Shown piece by piece: positions 1-8,794 of a stretch of 64,000 bases of DNA. The stretch's first letter is position 1, and every line of letters begins with the position of its first letter. The position numbers and the translations under genes are program-made. The notes below the pieces were generated by a model, which was given only the letters and a program-made list of their open reading frames with translations, had not been told where the DNA came from and did not search any database. Origin of the DNA: Mucilaginibacter sp. (lineage in GTDB: Bacteria > Bacteroidota > Bacteroidia > Sphingobacteriales > Sphingobacteriaceae); the NCBI RefSeq assembly GCF_025362475.1, contig NZ_JANYGH010000033.1, positions 1 to 64,000 of the forward strand, written 5' to 3'.

Positions 1-120
1 CTTTCCGAAAATTTATCTGATCTTTTTTTGAAGCCTGCTTCTTCTCTCTTTCCCTCTTCCTGCTTCAAAAACCCTTTCAGTAACCTTTCTAAGAACAAAT
101 CCCGCTTCCTCGTTTGCGGG
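1..120 (-). other. structured 5' leader of a leftward transcript, possibly rRNA
   Basis: Downstream of the minus-strand promoter the transcript would begin with a hairpin (CCCGC at 101-105 pairing with GCGGG at 116-120). A second stem follows (25-34 pairing with 62-71, 10 bp perfect) whose loop is purine-rich in the transcript. No start codon or convincing reading frame is seen. Long structured leaders after a TACCTTTGCA promoter are typical of Bacteroidota rRNA operons, but no rRNA sequence lies inside the window, so that identity is an inference. Confidence 0.35.
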
Positions 121-123
121 CTG

Positions 124-153
124 CAAAGGTACGCCGATTTCACAATTCCGCAA
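124..153 (-). promoter_or_regulatory. Bacteroidota-type promoter, leftward
   Basis: Read on the minus strand, TTG (153-151) is followed by 19 nt and then TACCTTTG (131-124). This matches the Bacteroidota housekeeping promoter (TTG/TTTG, 17-23 nt, TAnnTTTG). Transcription would start near 117-120 and run out of the window at base 1, so its gene is not visible. Confidence 0.6.
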
Positions 154-363
154 GCTGTTTTTAACAATTACTTAACCTATAAGCTTAACTCCTTAGCAAT
201 CAATCTCAAAAACTTTATAAAAGGCTGTTCAACGGAAATTATGCGGGGAAACGGGGGCATTTTTCATCGGATAACGCTACTATACCTTTATATATGGTAA
301 ACTCACTTCCGTAATATCCTGATCTCCCTTTTTCAGTACATATATATTATATATACACCGTAA

Positions 364-451
364 TTGCGTTAGGGGTAGCAGCGGATACCGGCCCGAGCCT
401 AATGCCTCGTGCGCGTATGAGCGGATGACCCGGCCGCAGGCAACGCCCACA
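364..451. repeat. GC-rich intergenic island, candidate dispersed element
   Basis: About 88 bases are much more GC-rich than the AT-rich flanks. The edges carry GCGTT (366-370) and AACGC (442-446), which can pair, and GCGGAT occurs twice inside (381-386 and 421-426). From memory it resembles a GC-rich element scattered between genes in many Sphingobacteriaceae genomes, with ends like GGGCGTTGCC and CCCCTAACGC. It could be a mobile palindromic repeat or a structured RNA; no coding frame is convincing. Confidence 0.4.
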
Positions 452-810
452 TTAAGAGCAACAGATCAATAAGGAATCACCTCGTTTGGCTCCAGACAAC
501 GTCGACGACAGTAATCCTCGCTGTATCTTATATATGTTGGATAGAAATTACTTATTGATTGGGCGTGTCAATAACTTATCATGCCATAAAAATAAATATA
601 TGGCATGAAATTGGTTTACATATAACTATGAAAATAGTCCACATCAACCTCAATCAACCTGTTAAAAGTGTCAGAAATACTATTTTTGATCTTCTTACCA
701 AAAAGGCTGTAACACTGAAAGCGATTCATAACAGGCTATTGGGCAATAATCAAGATCGATCAACTCATTTTACGGGCTTTATTGCCTGATCACTATATAA
801 CATCTACCAA
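451..810. other. intergenic, no convincing gene
   Basis: A 76-codon frame (559-789, +) or a 53-codon version from the ATG at 628 exists. It has no recognisable domain and only weak start signals, so it is not called as a gene. The frame does end just before the hairpin at 811-842, so a small protein cannot be fully excluded. Confidence 0.3.
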
Positions 811-842
811 TGAAAAAAGCTCCTTTTTAAGAAGCTTTTTTC
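811..842. terminator. bidirectional terminator hairpin
   Basis: TGAAAAAAGCT (811-821) pairs perfectly with AGCTTTTTTCA (832-842) around a 10-nt loop, and the A/T-rich arms supply a U-run in both directions. It lies about 130 bases past the stop of the efflux operon (973, minus strand) and would also stop any rightward transcript from the 451-810 region. Confidence 0.65.
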
Positions 843-972
843 ATTTCTGTACTATATCTTTTTATTTTAATGTAGCTTTTTACAGACAGGCCTCCTGTCA
901 TTTGCACAAAAAATTACAGCAGAGTTAAAAAACACACTAAATTTAACAACTAAGAGTTAATCTATTTAGCTA

Positions 973-2379
973 TTATCTCCACCCGCCACCTAAAGCATGA
1001 TAAAGATTTACCACTGCCTGTAACTCCTGCAACCTGTCGTTAACTCCACCCAGCTGTGCAGATAGCAGGTTTTGTTCGGATGTTAATACATCCGTATAAT
1101 TAGTGGCCGAGCTATATCTTAACAGCTCCTGAGTATAATCTACAGCCTTTTGCAGGGCTATAATCTGTTTGTTGCGTGCATCCTGTTTCTCCAAAGCGGT
1201 TTGCTGTGCGTACAGCGCATTGGAAACCTCCTGTCCGGCTACAAGCAGCGTTTTCTGGAAACTATTTAAAGCTTCCTGTTGCTGGGCTTGTGCGGTACGC
1301 AGGCGGGCTTTGTTTAGTCCCTGGTTAAAAATAGGTTGCGTTAGGCCGGCGGCTATATTATAGAATATAGAATTGACAAAAAAATCTTTCAACTGTAATG
1401 TAGATAAACCTCCGGAAGCAGTTATGGTAAATGACGGATAAAAATAAGTTTTGGCAACATTTGTATTCTCAAAAGCGGCTCTGAAAGCATATTCGCTTTG
1501 TTGCACATCGGGACGGTTGTTAAGTAATTGGGTTGGGATACCGGCCTGTAGTTCGCTTACTATCTTTTGATTAGCCAGGCTACTCCGGTTAATGGGTCCC
1601 GGCGCTCTTGAAAGCAATATATCTAAAGCGTTCTCGGTTTCGCGGATGCTGCGTTTTAAATCGGGAATGGATACTTCTACAGCATAACGGTTAGCCTCAC
1701 TTTGCACCACGGCAGCACCGGTTACTACGGCACCGGCTTTAAGCTCTTTCATGGTTTCCACGTCCTTGATCCTGTTTTTGAGGGTTTCGAGCGTAATATC
1801 CATTTGCCTATCCAAAGCTAATAGCGTAAAATAATTATTTGCTATATCTGCAATTAATTGCGTTTGTACAGCCCTTTTCGCGGCATCGGTTTGTAAATAA
1901 CCGGCAAGGGCCGCCCGCTTGGTACTGTTCAATTTACCCCAAACATCGGCTTCCCATGAAGATGTTAAACCGGCCTGGTATGTGGTGGTTAAGGTATTGA
2001 TACTTACCCCGGCAGGATAATTTAAGCCGGCCGAGGATTGTTTATTCCTTGTTACACTTGCATTGACAGATAATGATGGATAAAACGCGGCCTTGCTTTG
2101 CTGCAATGTTGCCCGTGCTTCTAAAATCCTTTGTACAGCCGTTTTAAGATCAAGGTTATTATTCAACCCTTCCTGTATCAGCGCCCTTAACGCCGTATCA
2201 GCAAAAAGGCTTTGCCATGGCATTGTTGCCAGGGTAGTAGTATCGTTTAACTCGCGGTCGCGGTATAGCCCGCTGGTGATCACGCCCGGGGGATTATACG
2301 TTTTGGTAATTTTGCAGGACACCAATACACCAAATATCAGCGTAAAGAGCAATATATATTTAAAAACAGATTTGTTCAT
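973..2379 (-). CDS. RND efflux outer-membrane factor (TolC/NodT family lipoprotein)
   Basis: This is the outer-membrane channel of a tripartite RND efflux pump. The 468-residue length is normal for the OprM/NodT family. It begins with a lipoprotein signal ending V-L-V-S-C (Cys22), as in lipidated NodT-type factors. Two outer-membrane efflux repeats follow, rich in Ala/Gln coiled-coil helices; the first covers roughly residues 55-250 and the second 260-460. The motif LLNNRPDVQQSEY between the halves is typical of the family. It is last in the operon, 17 bases after the pump gene, in the order adaptor, pump, channel. The substrate cannot be told from sequence. Confidence 0.93.
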   Translation of the reverse strand: MNKSVFKYILLFTLIFGVLVSCKITKTYNPPGVITSGLYRDRELNDTTTLATMPWQSLFADTALRALIQEGLNNNLDLKTAVQRILEARATLQQSKAAFYPSLSVNASVTRNKQSSAGLNYPAGVSINTLTTTYQAGLTSSWEADVWGKLNSTKRAALAGYLQTDAAKRAVQTQLIADIANNYFTLLALDRQMDITLETLKNRIKDVETMKELKAGAVVTGAAVVQSEANRYAVEVSIPDLKRSIRETENALDILLSRAPGPINRSSLANQKIVSELQAGIPTQLLNNRPDVQQSEYAFRAAFENTNVAKTYFYPSFTITASGGLSTLQLKDFFVNSIFYNIAAGLTQPIFNQGLNKARLRTAQAQQQEALNSFQKTLLVAGQEVSNALYAQQTALEKQDARNKQIIALQKAVDYTQELLRYSSATNYTDVLTSEQNLLSAQLGGVNDRLQELQAVVNLYHALGGGWR

Positions 2380-2396
2380 ATTTTACCTTTTATGAA

Positions 2397-5300
2397 TTAA
2401 TTGGCAGCGGTTGTTACTGCTTCATCGTTTTCATCATCGTCATTATATTTTCGCTTGCCGCTTACTTTTTCCTGCAGATGCTGGAATATGATAAACAAAA
2501 CAGGAATTACAAATACACCGAACACTGTACCCACAAACATCCCTCCTACAGCTCCTGTACCTATTGATCTGTTACCGTTGGCACCCGCTCCGGTTGAAAC
2601 CATTAAAGGCATTATACCAAAAATAAAAGCGAAAGATGTCATGAGTATGGGACGTAAACGGGCTTCGGCACCTGCAATGGCAGCGGGAATCAGGTCCATG
2701 CCGGCCCTGCGCCTATCTAAAGCAAACTCAACAATCAGGATTGCATTTTTTGCCAGTAAGCCGATGAGCATAATGAGTGAGATCTGCAGATAAATGTTAC
2801 TTCCTACTCCAAAAATTTGTGCAAACAAGTAGGTTCCCGCTAAACCCACAGGTAAAGAAAGAAGCACTGCAAAAGGCAGGATATAACTTTCATATTGGGC
2901 ACTCAATAAAAAGTAAACAAACACCAGGCAAAGCATAAATATATAGGCTGATTGGGTACCGGTACTCAATTCTTCGCGGGTGAGGCCAGAAAACTCATAG
3001 TCGTACCCGGCAGGTAATGTTTGTTTGGCTACTTCCTTAATTGCCTTAATAGCATCGCCGGTACTATAACCAGGATTGGGTGACCCGGAAACAGAGATAG
3101 ACGTAAAGAGGTTAAACCTCGAAATTGACTCGGGGCCGAATACTCTTTTTAGTGATATAAACGAGGTAATGGGTGCCATGGTACCAGCACTATTACGTAC
3201 AAATATTTTGCTCAAGCCTATTTCATTAGCCCTGTAATCATAATCGGCTTGTACCATTACGCGATATTGTTTACCAAACTGGTTAAAGTTTGAAGCATAC
3301 AAGCCACCATAGTAACCCTGCAATGTATTTAATACCGAATTTACGGTTACACCGGCTTCTTTACATTTTGCCACATTTACATCTACCTGGAATTGCGGAA
3401 AATTGGGATTAAATGATGAGTTCAAGCTTTGGATCTCTTTCCTCTTTTTAAGAGCCGCCTGGAAGTTGTTGCTTACTTTAAATAACTCATCAACAGTATG
3501 GCCTCCTTTATCCTGCAACTCCAATTCAAAACCATCGCTGTTACCAAAGCCCTGTAAGGTTGGTGGCGAAAAATAAAACACGTTGGCTTCCCTTAATCCA
3601 CTTGTTTTAGTTGAAAGCTGACCAATGATGCTTTGAAGGCTTTGACTTTTCTCCTTACGTTGATCCCAGTTTTTCAGCTTCATGATTACCATAGCGTAAG
3701 CACTTCCCGAACCTGCTATAAAATTAAAACCTACCAGCTTAAGCGTATTCTGAACCTCGGGGATGGTATGGCCAATACTGTCTATTTTACTGGCAACAGC
3801 TTCGGTACGTTCCATTGAGGATGCAGGCGGTAGGCTGATAGCGGCAAAAACAGTTCCCTGATCTTCATTAGGGACAAAGCTTGATGGAGTTGTTTTAACC
3901 AAATACACCAACACGGCCGAAAACAAGGCGACAGCCGCGAGTGCTATCCATTTTTTATGAGCCAAAAAGTTTACCGTTTTTTTATACTTACCAGTTACCG
4001 CATCAAACGAAGCATTAAACACTACGTAAAAATGGTTAAGAAAACCATGCTTTTTAGTTCCCTTTTCATGTGGCTTTAAAAACAAGGCACACAAAGCCGG
4101 GCTTAATGTTAACGCGTTTACTGCCGATAGTAAAATGGCGACAGCCAGGGTAATACCAAATTGTTTATAGAAAACACCGGTTGAGCCGGTAATAAATGTT
4201 ACGGGTAAAAACACAGCCGACATGACCAATGTAATGGAAACTATGGCGCCCGAGATCTCATTCATTGCATCTATGGATGCTTTTCGTGCCGATTTATAAC
4301 CCAGATCGAGTTTGGCGTGTACTGCTTCAACCACAACAATGGCATCATCCACCACAATACCTATTGCCAATACCAGGGCAAATAGTGTGAGCAAGTTGAT
4401 GGTAAAACCAAAAAGGTTAAGAAAGAAGAAAGTACCTACAATAGCTACCGGAACTGCGATGGCAGGGATCAGCGTCGACCTGAAATCCTGCAGAAATACA
4501 AATACTACAATAAATACCAGTATAAATGCCTCAATCAAGGTACTGATCACCTTTTCAATAGAGGCATCGAGGAAATTGTTGGCATCAACCAGGTAAGTGA
4601 TCTTCATCCCTTTGGGGAACTTCTCGGCAGCCGCATCCAGGATCTTTTTTGATTCATTAATTACATCACGGGCATTTGAGCCGGCTGTTTGACTAATGGC
4701 CACTCCTACCGATGGTAAACTGTTGGTTTGGATATCAAAAGAGTAATCCAATGAACCTAATTCAATACGTGCCACATCATTTAACCGCAGCAATTGCCCG
4801 CCTCCTACAGATTTAATGATAATATTGCCAAATTCAGCAGCTGTTTTAAGTCGCCCTTTATACCTTATTACGTACTGGAATGATTGATTGCTGTTCTCGC
4901 CAAACTTTCCGGGTGCGGCTTCAATATTTTGCTCATTAAGCGCATCGGTAATATCATCAGGAATAAGGCTGTATCTCGACATAACGTCGGGTTTTAGCCA
5001 GATCCGCATAGAATAATCCCGCGATCCAAAAACATTGGCGTTACCCACACCGGTAACACGCTGTATTTGAGGTACCAGGTTTATCTTGGCATAGTTTTGT
5101 AAAAATGTTTCATCATAGGTTTTATTTTCGCTGTAGAGCGAAAAAATGATAAGGTTACTACTTTGGCTTTTGGCAACCGTAACACCAGACTGGGTAACTA
5201 CCAACGGCAACAAACTGGTAGCTCTTGAAACCCGGTTCTGCACGTTTACAGCGGCCAGGTCGGGATTGGTGCCTACCTTAAAATAAACAGTGATAGATGC

Positions 5301-5561
5301 CGAACCGTCGTTACTGGCAGATGAGGTCATGTAGGTCATGTTCTCCACCCCGTTAATCTGTTCTTCCATCGGGATGATGACACTTTTAAGTACCACATCG
5401 GCATTGGCTCCGCTATAATAGGCCTGAACCTGTACAGTTGGCGGCGCAATATCAGGGTATTGTGAAATGGGCAGATTGATAAGTCCTAAAATACCCAGAA
5501 TCAAAAGTAATACAGAAATAACTGTTGATAGTACCGGGCGTTCTATAAATTTTTTAAGCAT
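2397..5561 (-). CDS. RND efflux pump inner-membrane permease (HAE1/AcrB family)
   Basis: At 1054 residues this is a full-length proton-driven hydrophobic/amphiphilic exporter. It opens with FIERPVLSTVISVLLLILG, the typical first helix. The proton-relay residues are present: the double Asp in GIVVDDAIVVVEAV (about residue 407) and the Lys in GLLAKNAILIVEFA (about residue 939). Two large periplasmic porter/docking loops follow TM1 and TM7. The charged tail (KYNDDDENDEAV) is cytoplasmic. It lies between the adaptor (40-base gap) and the outer-membrane factor (17-base gap). Likely substrates are drugs, detergents or bile-like compounds. No TetR or two-component regulator lies next to the operon. 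Confidence 0.95.
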   Translation of the reverse strand: MLKKFIERPVLSTVISVLLLILGILGLINLPISQYPDIAPPTVQVQAYYSGANADVVLKSVIIPMEEQINGVENMTYMTSSASNDGSASITVYFKVGTNPDLAAVNVQNRVSRATSLLPLVVTQSGVTVAKSQSSNLIIFSLYSENKTYDETFLQNYAKINLVPQIQRVTGVGNANVFGSRDYSMRIWLKPDVMSRYSLIPDDITDALNEQNIEAAPGKFGENSNQSFQYVIRYKGRLKTAAEFGNIIIKSVGGGQLLRLNDVARIELGSLDYSFDIQTNSLPSVGVAISQTAGSNARDVINESKKILDAAAEKFPKGMKITYLVDANNFLDASIEKVISTLIEAFILVFIVVFVFLQDFRSTLIPAIAVPVAIVGTFFFLNLFGFTINLLTLFALVLAIGIVVDDAIVVVEAVHAKLDLGYKSARKASIDAMNEISGAIVSITLVMSAVFLPVTFITGSTGVFYKQFGITLAVAILLSAVNALTLSPALCALFLKPHEKGTKKHGFLNHFYVVFNASFDAVTGKYKKTVNFLAHKKWIALAAVALFSAVLVYLVKTTPSSFVPNEDQGTVFAAISLPPASSMERTEAVASKIDSIGHTIPEVQNTLKLVGFNFIAGSGSAYAMVIMKLKNWDQRKEKSQSLQSIIGQLSTKTSGLREANVFYFSPPTLQGFGNSDGFELELQDKGGHTVDELFKVSNNFQAALKKRKEIQSLNSSFNPNFPQFQVDVNVAKCKEAGVTVNSVLNTLQGYYGGLYASNFNQFGKQYRVMVQADYDYRANEIGLSKIFVRNSAGTMAPITSFISLKRVFGPESISRFNLFTSISVSGSPNPGYSTGDAIKAIKEVAKQTLPAGYDYEFSGLTREELSTGTQSAYIFMLCLVFVYFLLSAQYESYILPFAVLLSLPVGLAGTYLFAQIFGVGSNIYLQISLIMLIGLLAKNAILIVEFALDRRRAGMDLIPAAIAGAEARLRPILMTSFAFIFGIMPLMVSTGAGANGNRSIGTGAVGGMFVGTVFGVFVIPVLFIIFQHLQEKVSGKRKYNDDDENDEAVTTAAN

Positions 5562-5601
5562 AATATTGCTTTAGTAATGAGCAGAAGGTGAAAAGGTGTG
5601 A

Positions 5602-6810
5602 TTATTTAAGGCTACCGTAAACAGATGAGGCGCTTACTTCATTCGGTTTAATAACAGTACCATCCTGTAGATTACCAGAGCTTTCCAGTATAATCTTATC
5701 GCCGGCTTTAAGACCATCGGAAACTACATAGAACTGACCAGCGGTGTTATCCATCACATTAATGGCTACATTTTTTATCTTATTTTGATCATCTACCACA
5801 TACACAAAGCGTTTATCCTGTAGCTCATAAGTAGCGCTTTCGGGAACCAGTAATGCCGATTTAACCACATTTGGAATCCTTATCACCGCGCTGCTGCCAC
5901 TGCGGATAAGGCCACGCGGATTCACAAAATCAGCCCGCACATTTGCTGTACCTGTAGCAGTATTGATTAAGCCATTTACAGTTTCAACACGGCCGCCGTG
6001 CTCATAAGTAGTTCCATCCGGCAATATCAGTGATACTGACGGGAGTTTGCTCAGCTTAGTTTTTAATGAGGTATTATTTACGCTATCCCTGCTCAAATTG
6101 AGCAATTGCTTTTCGTTAAGCGCGAAGTAGGCGTAAATATTTGATGTATTATAAACAGTTGTAAGCGGTTCTGTGGTGGAACCTGTTACCAGGCTTCCCA
6201 ATTTATAAGGTAATGAGCCAATAACACCATTCACCGGACTGGTTATAGTGGTGTATCCTAAATTTACTTTGGCATTTACCAAAGCAGCCCTGGCCTGCGC
6301 CAATGCAGCCGCTTTTGATTGTTGTGTATACTCGGCAGATTCAAGTTCATAATGGCTGATGATATCCTTTTCAACAAGTGGCTTCACTTTGTTTACCTGC
6401 ATTTTGGCCATGCTCAGATCAGCTTCGGCGGTTTTAATACCGGCTTCAGCCGTGCGCACTTCCTGCTCATATTGCGGAGCGTTTATTTTAAAAAGCAATT
6501 GCCCCTTGGTTACAACGGAGCCTTCGTCTACATAAATTCTCTCTACGTAACCATCAACCTTGGGCCTTATTTCGATATTCTGCTGTCCCTGAATACTTGC
6601 CGGATAATCAATATTTAACGTAGCCGACCGGGGTTGCAATTGCATTACTTTGTAATCCAAAACCTGGTTTACCGGGCCTGCCGCAGCCTGCTTGCTTTTA
6701 TCAACACAGGCAGAAAAGAACACCGTAGAAACCATCGTGATCATAATTCCCTTAGCAATAGTTAAGGGCGTTAAATTGGATTTTTTTAAAGGCAGGATAA
6801 AAGACATCAT
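5602..6810 (-). CDS. RND efflux periplasmic adaptor (AcrA/MFP family lipoprotein)
   Basis: This membrane-fusion protein links the AcrB-like pump to the TolC-like channel encoded downstream. A signal with a candidate lipobox F-S-A-C (Cys35) is preceded by a rather long N-terminal stretch, so the true start may be one of the later Met codons. Then come a biotinyl-lipoyl half (around IRPKVDGYVERIYVDEGSVV), an alpha-hairpin (KTAEADLSMAKMQVNK...), the second lipoyl half (TSPVNGVIG) and beta-barrel/membrane-proximal domains. The 402-residue length fits the family. It is the first gene of the three-gene operon, so the promoter should lie in 6811-7150. Confidence 0.93.
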   Translation of the reverse strand: MMSFILPLKKSNLTPLTIAKGIMITMVSTVFFSACVDKSKQAAAGPVNQVLDYKVMQLQPRSATLNIDYPASIQGQQNIEIRPKVDGYVERIYVDEGSVVTKGQLLFKINAPQYEQEVRTAEAGIKTAEADLSMAKMQVNKVKPLVEKDIISHYELESAEYTQQSKAAALAQARAALVNAKVNLGYTTITSPVNGVIGSLPYKLGSLVTGSTTEPLTTVYNTSNIYAYFALNEKQLLNLSRDSVNNTSLKTKLSKLPSVSLILPDGTTYEHGGRVETVNGLINTATGTANVRADFVNPRGLIRSGSSAVIRIPNVVKSALLVPESATYELQDKRFVYVVDDQNKIKNVAINVMDNTAGQFYVVSDGLKAGDKIILESSGNLQDGTVIKPNEVSASSVYGSLK

Positions 6811-7150
6811 TATTATTTAAATCATAATCAATACCGGGTACGGCAAAGCGGCCGCTAAATTCGGATATAATTTCTATATAGATGTTTAAGTAGATGGTAT
6901 TGTTACAGGATAAGTAAAATTTTATGCTTTAAGTTTAAATTGCCAATATCCAGCAAAGCCGAAACAGCGCATCCGGAATGTTCATATACCTTGAATTTCA
7001 TAATAAGTTGTAAGTGCAGATATCTACCCTTTTTATATCAAAACAGCATAAAATTATTAAGATACCGCTTACAATCCTCTCAAAAACAGTAAATTTATAA
7101 ACTATTATAAATCAATTACCTTATCCTGTAAAAGGTACATCAAAACGATA
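6811..7150. promoter_or_regulatory. divergent intergenic region with mirrored 12-mers
   Basis: This 340-base AT-rich gap lies between the divergent efflux operon and trehalase gene. TTACAGGATAAG (6903-6914) reappears exactly, on the other strand, at 7120-7131. Relative to each flanking gene both copies read CTTATCCTGTAA upstream of the start, 92 bases away on the efflux side and 19 bases on the trehalase side. No clear TAnnTTTG element was found here. A shared operator or an alternative promoter element is possible. Confidence 0.4.
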
Positions 7151-8743
7151 ATGAGAAGACTTTTTTTACTCGCGCTTTTATTTTTCACGCTTAGTGTTAA
7201 ATCGCAAACCTTAACTCCGCGGCAACAATATCCCGACTTATTTGAAGCCGTTCAATTGTCAAACATATTTCCGGATAATAAAACCTTTGTTGATGCTGTA
7301 CCCAGGCAAGATCCGGCATTGATCATGAAAGCTTATCATGATCAAAAGGATAAACCGGGTTTTGATTTAAAGGCATTTGTATTAGCAAATTTTGATATAC
7401 CCGTATCTCATAATGCTTTCCAAACTGATATTGAAGCTGGGATTCGTAAGCATATTGATACGTTGTGGCAGGTATTGCAGCGCAGACCAGATGAGGCAAA
7501 GGCCAATTCATCAACATTGGCACTGCCCAATCCATACATAGTTCCCGGCGGTCGTTTCCGGGAGATCTATTATTGGGATTCCTATTTTACGATGCTGGGT
7601 TTACAGGAGAGTCATCAAATTAAGGTGATCCACAACATGGTAGAGAACTTTGCTTACCTGATTGATAAATATGGTTTTATACCCAACGGCAACCGCAGCT
7701 ATTACCTTACCCGTTCGCAACCGCCATTTTTTGCCATGATGGTAAACCTGCTGGCCAAAAACGAAGGGCAACAGGTACTAACCCAATTCAGGCCTCAACT
7801 AATTAAGGAGTATAATTACTGGATGCTGGGTTCGGCACAGTTAAAAATAAATTCAAAAAGCCATAGAGCCGTACGTATGCGTGGTGGCGAAATCATGAAC
7901 CGCTACTGGGACGAAAGCGACCAACCCAGGGAAGAATCATATGTGAAGGACGTTGATGCAGCTAAAGAAACCAAAGAACCCCTACCCCAGTTTTATCATA
8001 ATATACGGGCTGCTGCTGCTTCAGGATGGGATTTCAGTACCCGTTGGTTTGATGCATCGGGCAAGCTTGCCACTATACAAACCACTGATATTGTACCGGT
8101 TGACTTGAATTGCCTGATCTATAATCTTGAACTAACCATTGCCCATTCCTACCAGCAAAGTGGTAATTTAAAACTATCCGGGCAATATCGGACCAAAGCC
8201 GAAAACAGAAAAAAAGCGATATTAAAATACTGCTGGAACCGCAAAACCGGTTGGTTTGATGATTACAATCTGCAACTAAATCAACTATCGGCCGTACCTA
8301 CCCTTGCAGCTGAATTTCCGTTGGAATTTAAAATTGCGACAAAAGAGCAGGCCCGGTTAATAGCCGAAGGGTTAAAAAATAATTTCCTGAAACCCGGCGG
8401 CTTGGTTACCACTTTGAACTTCTCTGGCCAGCAATGGGATGCGCCAAATGGCTGGGCGCCTTTACAATACATGGCTATTGATGGTTTAGAAAAATACAAT
8501 TACAATGCATTGGCAAAAGAAATTGCCACCCGCTGGTTGAGGTTAAATATTCGTGTGTTTAAGCAAACCGGCAAATTATTGGAAAAATATAATGTGGTTG
8601 ATACCAAATTAACGGCCGGCGGTGGCGAGTACCCTTTACAAGATGGTTTTGGATGGACAAATGGGGTGCTACTCCATCTTATTAACCGCTATCATTTTGA
8701 TCCGGCGCAGGAATCGAAGAATTTACCTGAGAACCAGAATTGA
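7151..8743 (+). CDS. periplasmic alpha,alpha-trehalase, GH37
   Basis: It hydrolyses trehalose to two glucose molecules, probably in the periplasm, since it starts with a clear signal peptide (MRRLFLLALLFFTLSVKSQT). Both trehalase signatures are present: PGGRFREIYYWDSY (about residues 131-144) and QWDAPNGWAPLQ (about 427-438). The tail GGGEYPLQDGFGWTNGV is also characteristic, and 530 residues is normal for TreA/TreF enzymes. The gene stands alone on the plus strand, converging on the GH65 gene across a strong shared terminator. With GH65 and SusCD nearby, trehalose or trehalose-like glucosides are plausible substrates of the locus. Confidence 0.95.
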   Translation: MRRLFLLALLFFTLSVKSQTLTPRQQYPDLFEAVQLSNIFPDNKTFVDAVPRQDPALIMKAYHDQKDKPGFDLKAFVLANFDIPVSHNAFQTDIEAGIRKHIDTLWQVLQRRPDEAKANSSTLALPNPYIVPGGRFREIYYWDSYFTMLGLQESHQIKVIHNMVENFAYLIDKYGFIPNGNRSYYLTRSQPPFFAMMVNLLAKNEGQQVLTQFRPQLIKEYNYWMLGSAQLKINSKSHRAVRMRGGEIMNRYWDESDQPREESYVKDVDAAKETKEPLPQFYHNIRAAAASGWDFSTRWFDASGKLATIQTTDIVPVDLNCLIYNLELTIAHSYQQSGNLKLSGQYRTKAENRKKAILKYCWNRKTGWFDDYNLQLNQLSAVPTLAAEFPLEFKIATKEQARLIAEGLKNNFLKPGGLVTTLNFSGQQWDAPNGWAPLQYMAIDGLEKYNYNALAKEIATRWLRLNIRVFKQTGKLLEKYNVVDTKLTAGGGEYPLQDGFGWTNGVLLHLINRYHFDPAQESKNLPENQN

Positions 8744-8753
8744 TTTTTGAAAT

Positions 8754-8788
8754 TATTTAAGATGCGTATGCGATACGCATCTTAAATA
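8754..8788. terminator. bidirectional terminator between trehalase and GH65 genes
   Basis: ATTTAAGATGCGTAT (8755-8769) pairs perfectly with 8773-8787 around a 3-nt GCG loop, 15 bp in all (16 with the outer T-A). It lies 11 bases after the trehalase stop and just before the stop of the convergent GH65 gene, so it can serve both transcripts. Confidence 0.75.
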
Positions 8789-8794
8789 TCCCTT

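Noticed and set aside
28..300. 90-codon plus-strand frame
   Set aside because: It lies on the antisense side of the leftward promoter and leader, has no domain, and shows low-complexity codon content.
559..789. 76-codon plus-strand frame before a terminator hairpin
   Set aside because: No recognisable domain or start signal; kept only as a remark in the intergenic entry.
2397..6810. Local TetR regulator for the efflux operon
   Set aside because: The nearest TetR (38164) is 31 kb away and is explained by its own SDR neighbour; nothing adjacent to the efflux operon is a regulator.
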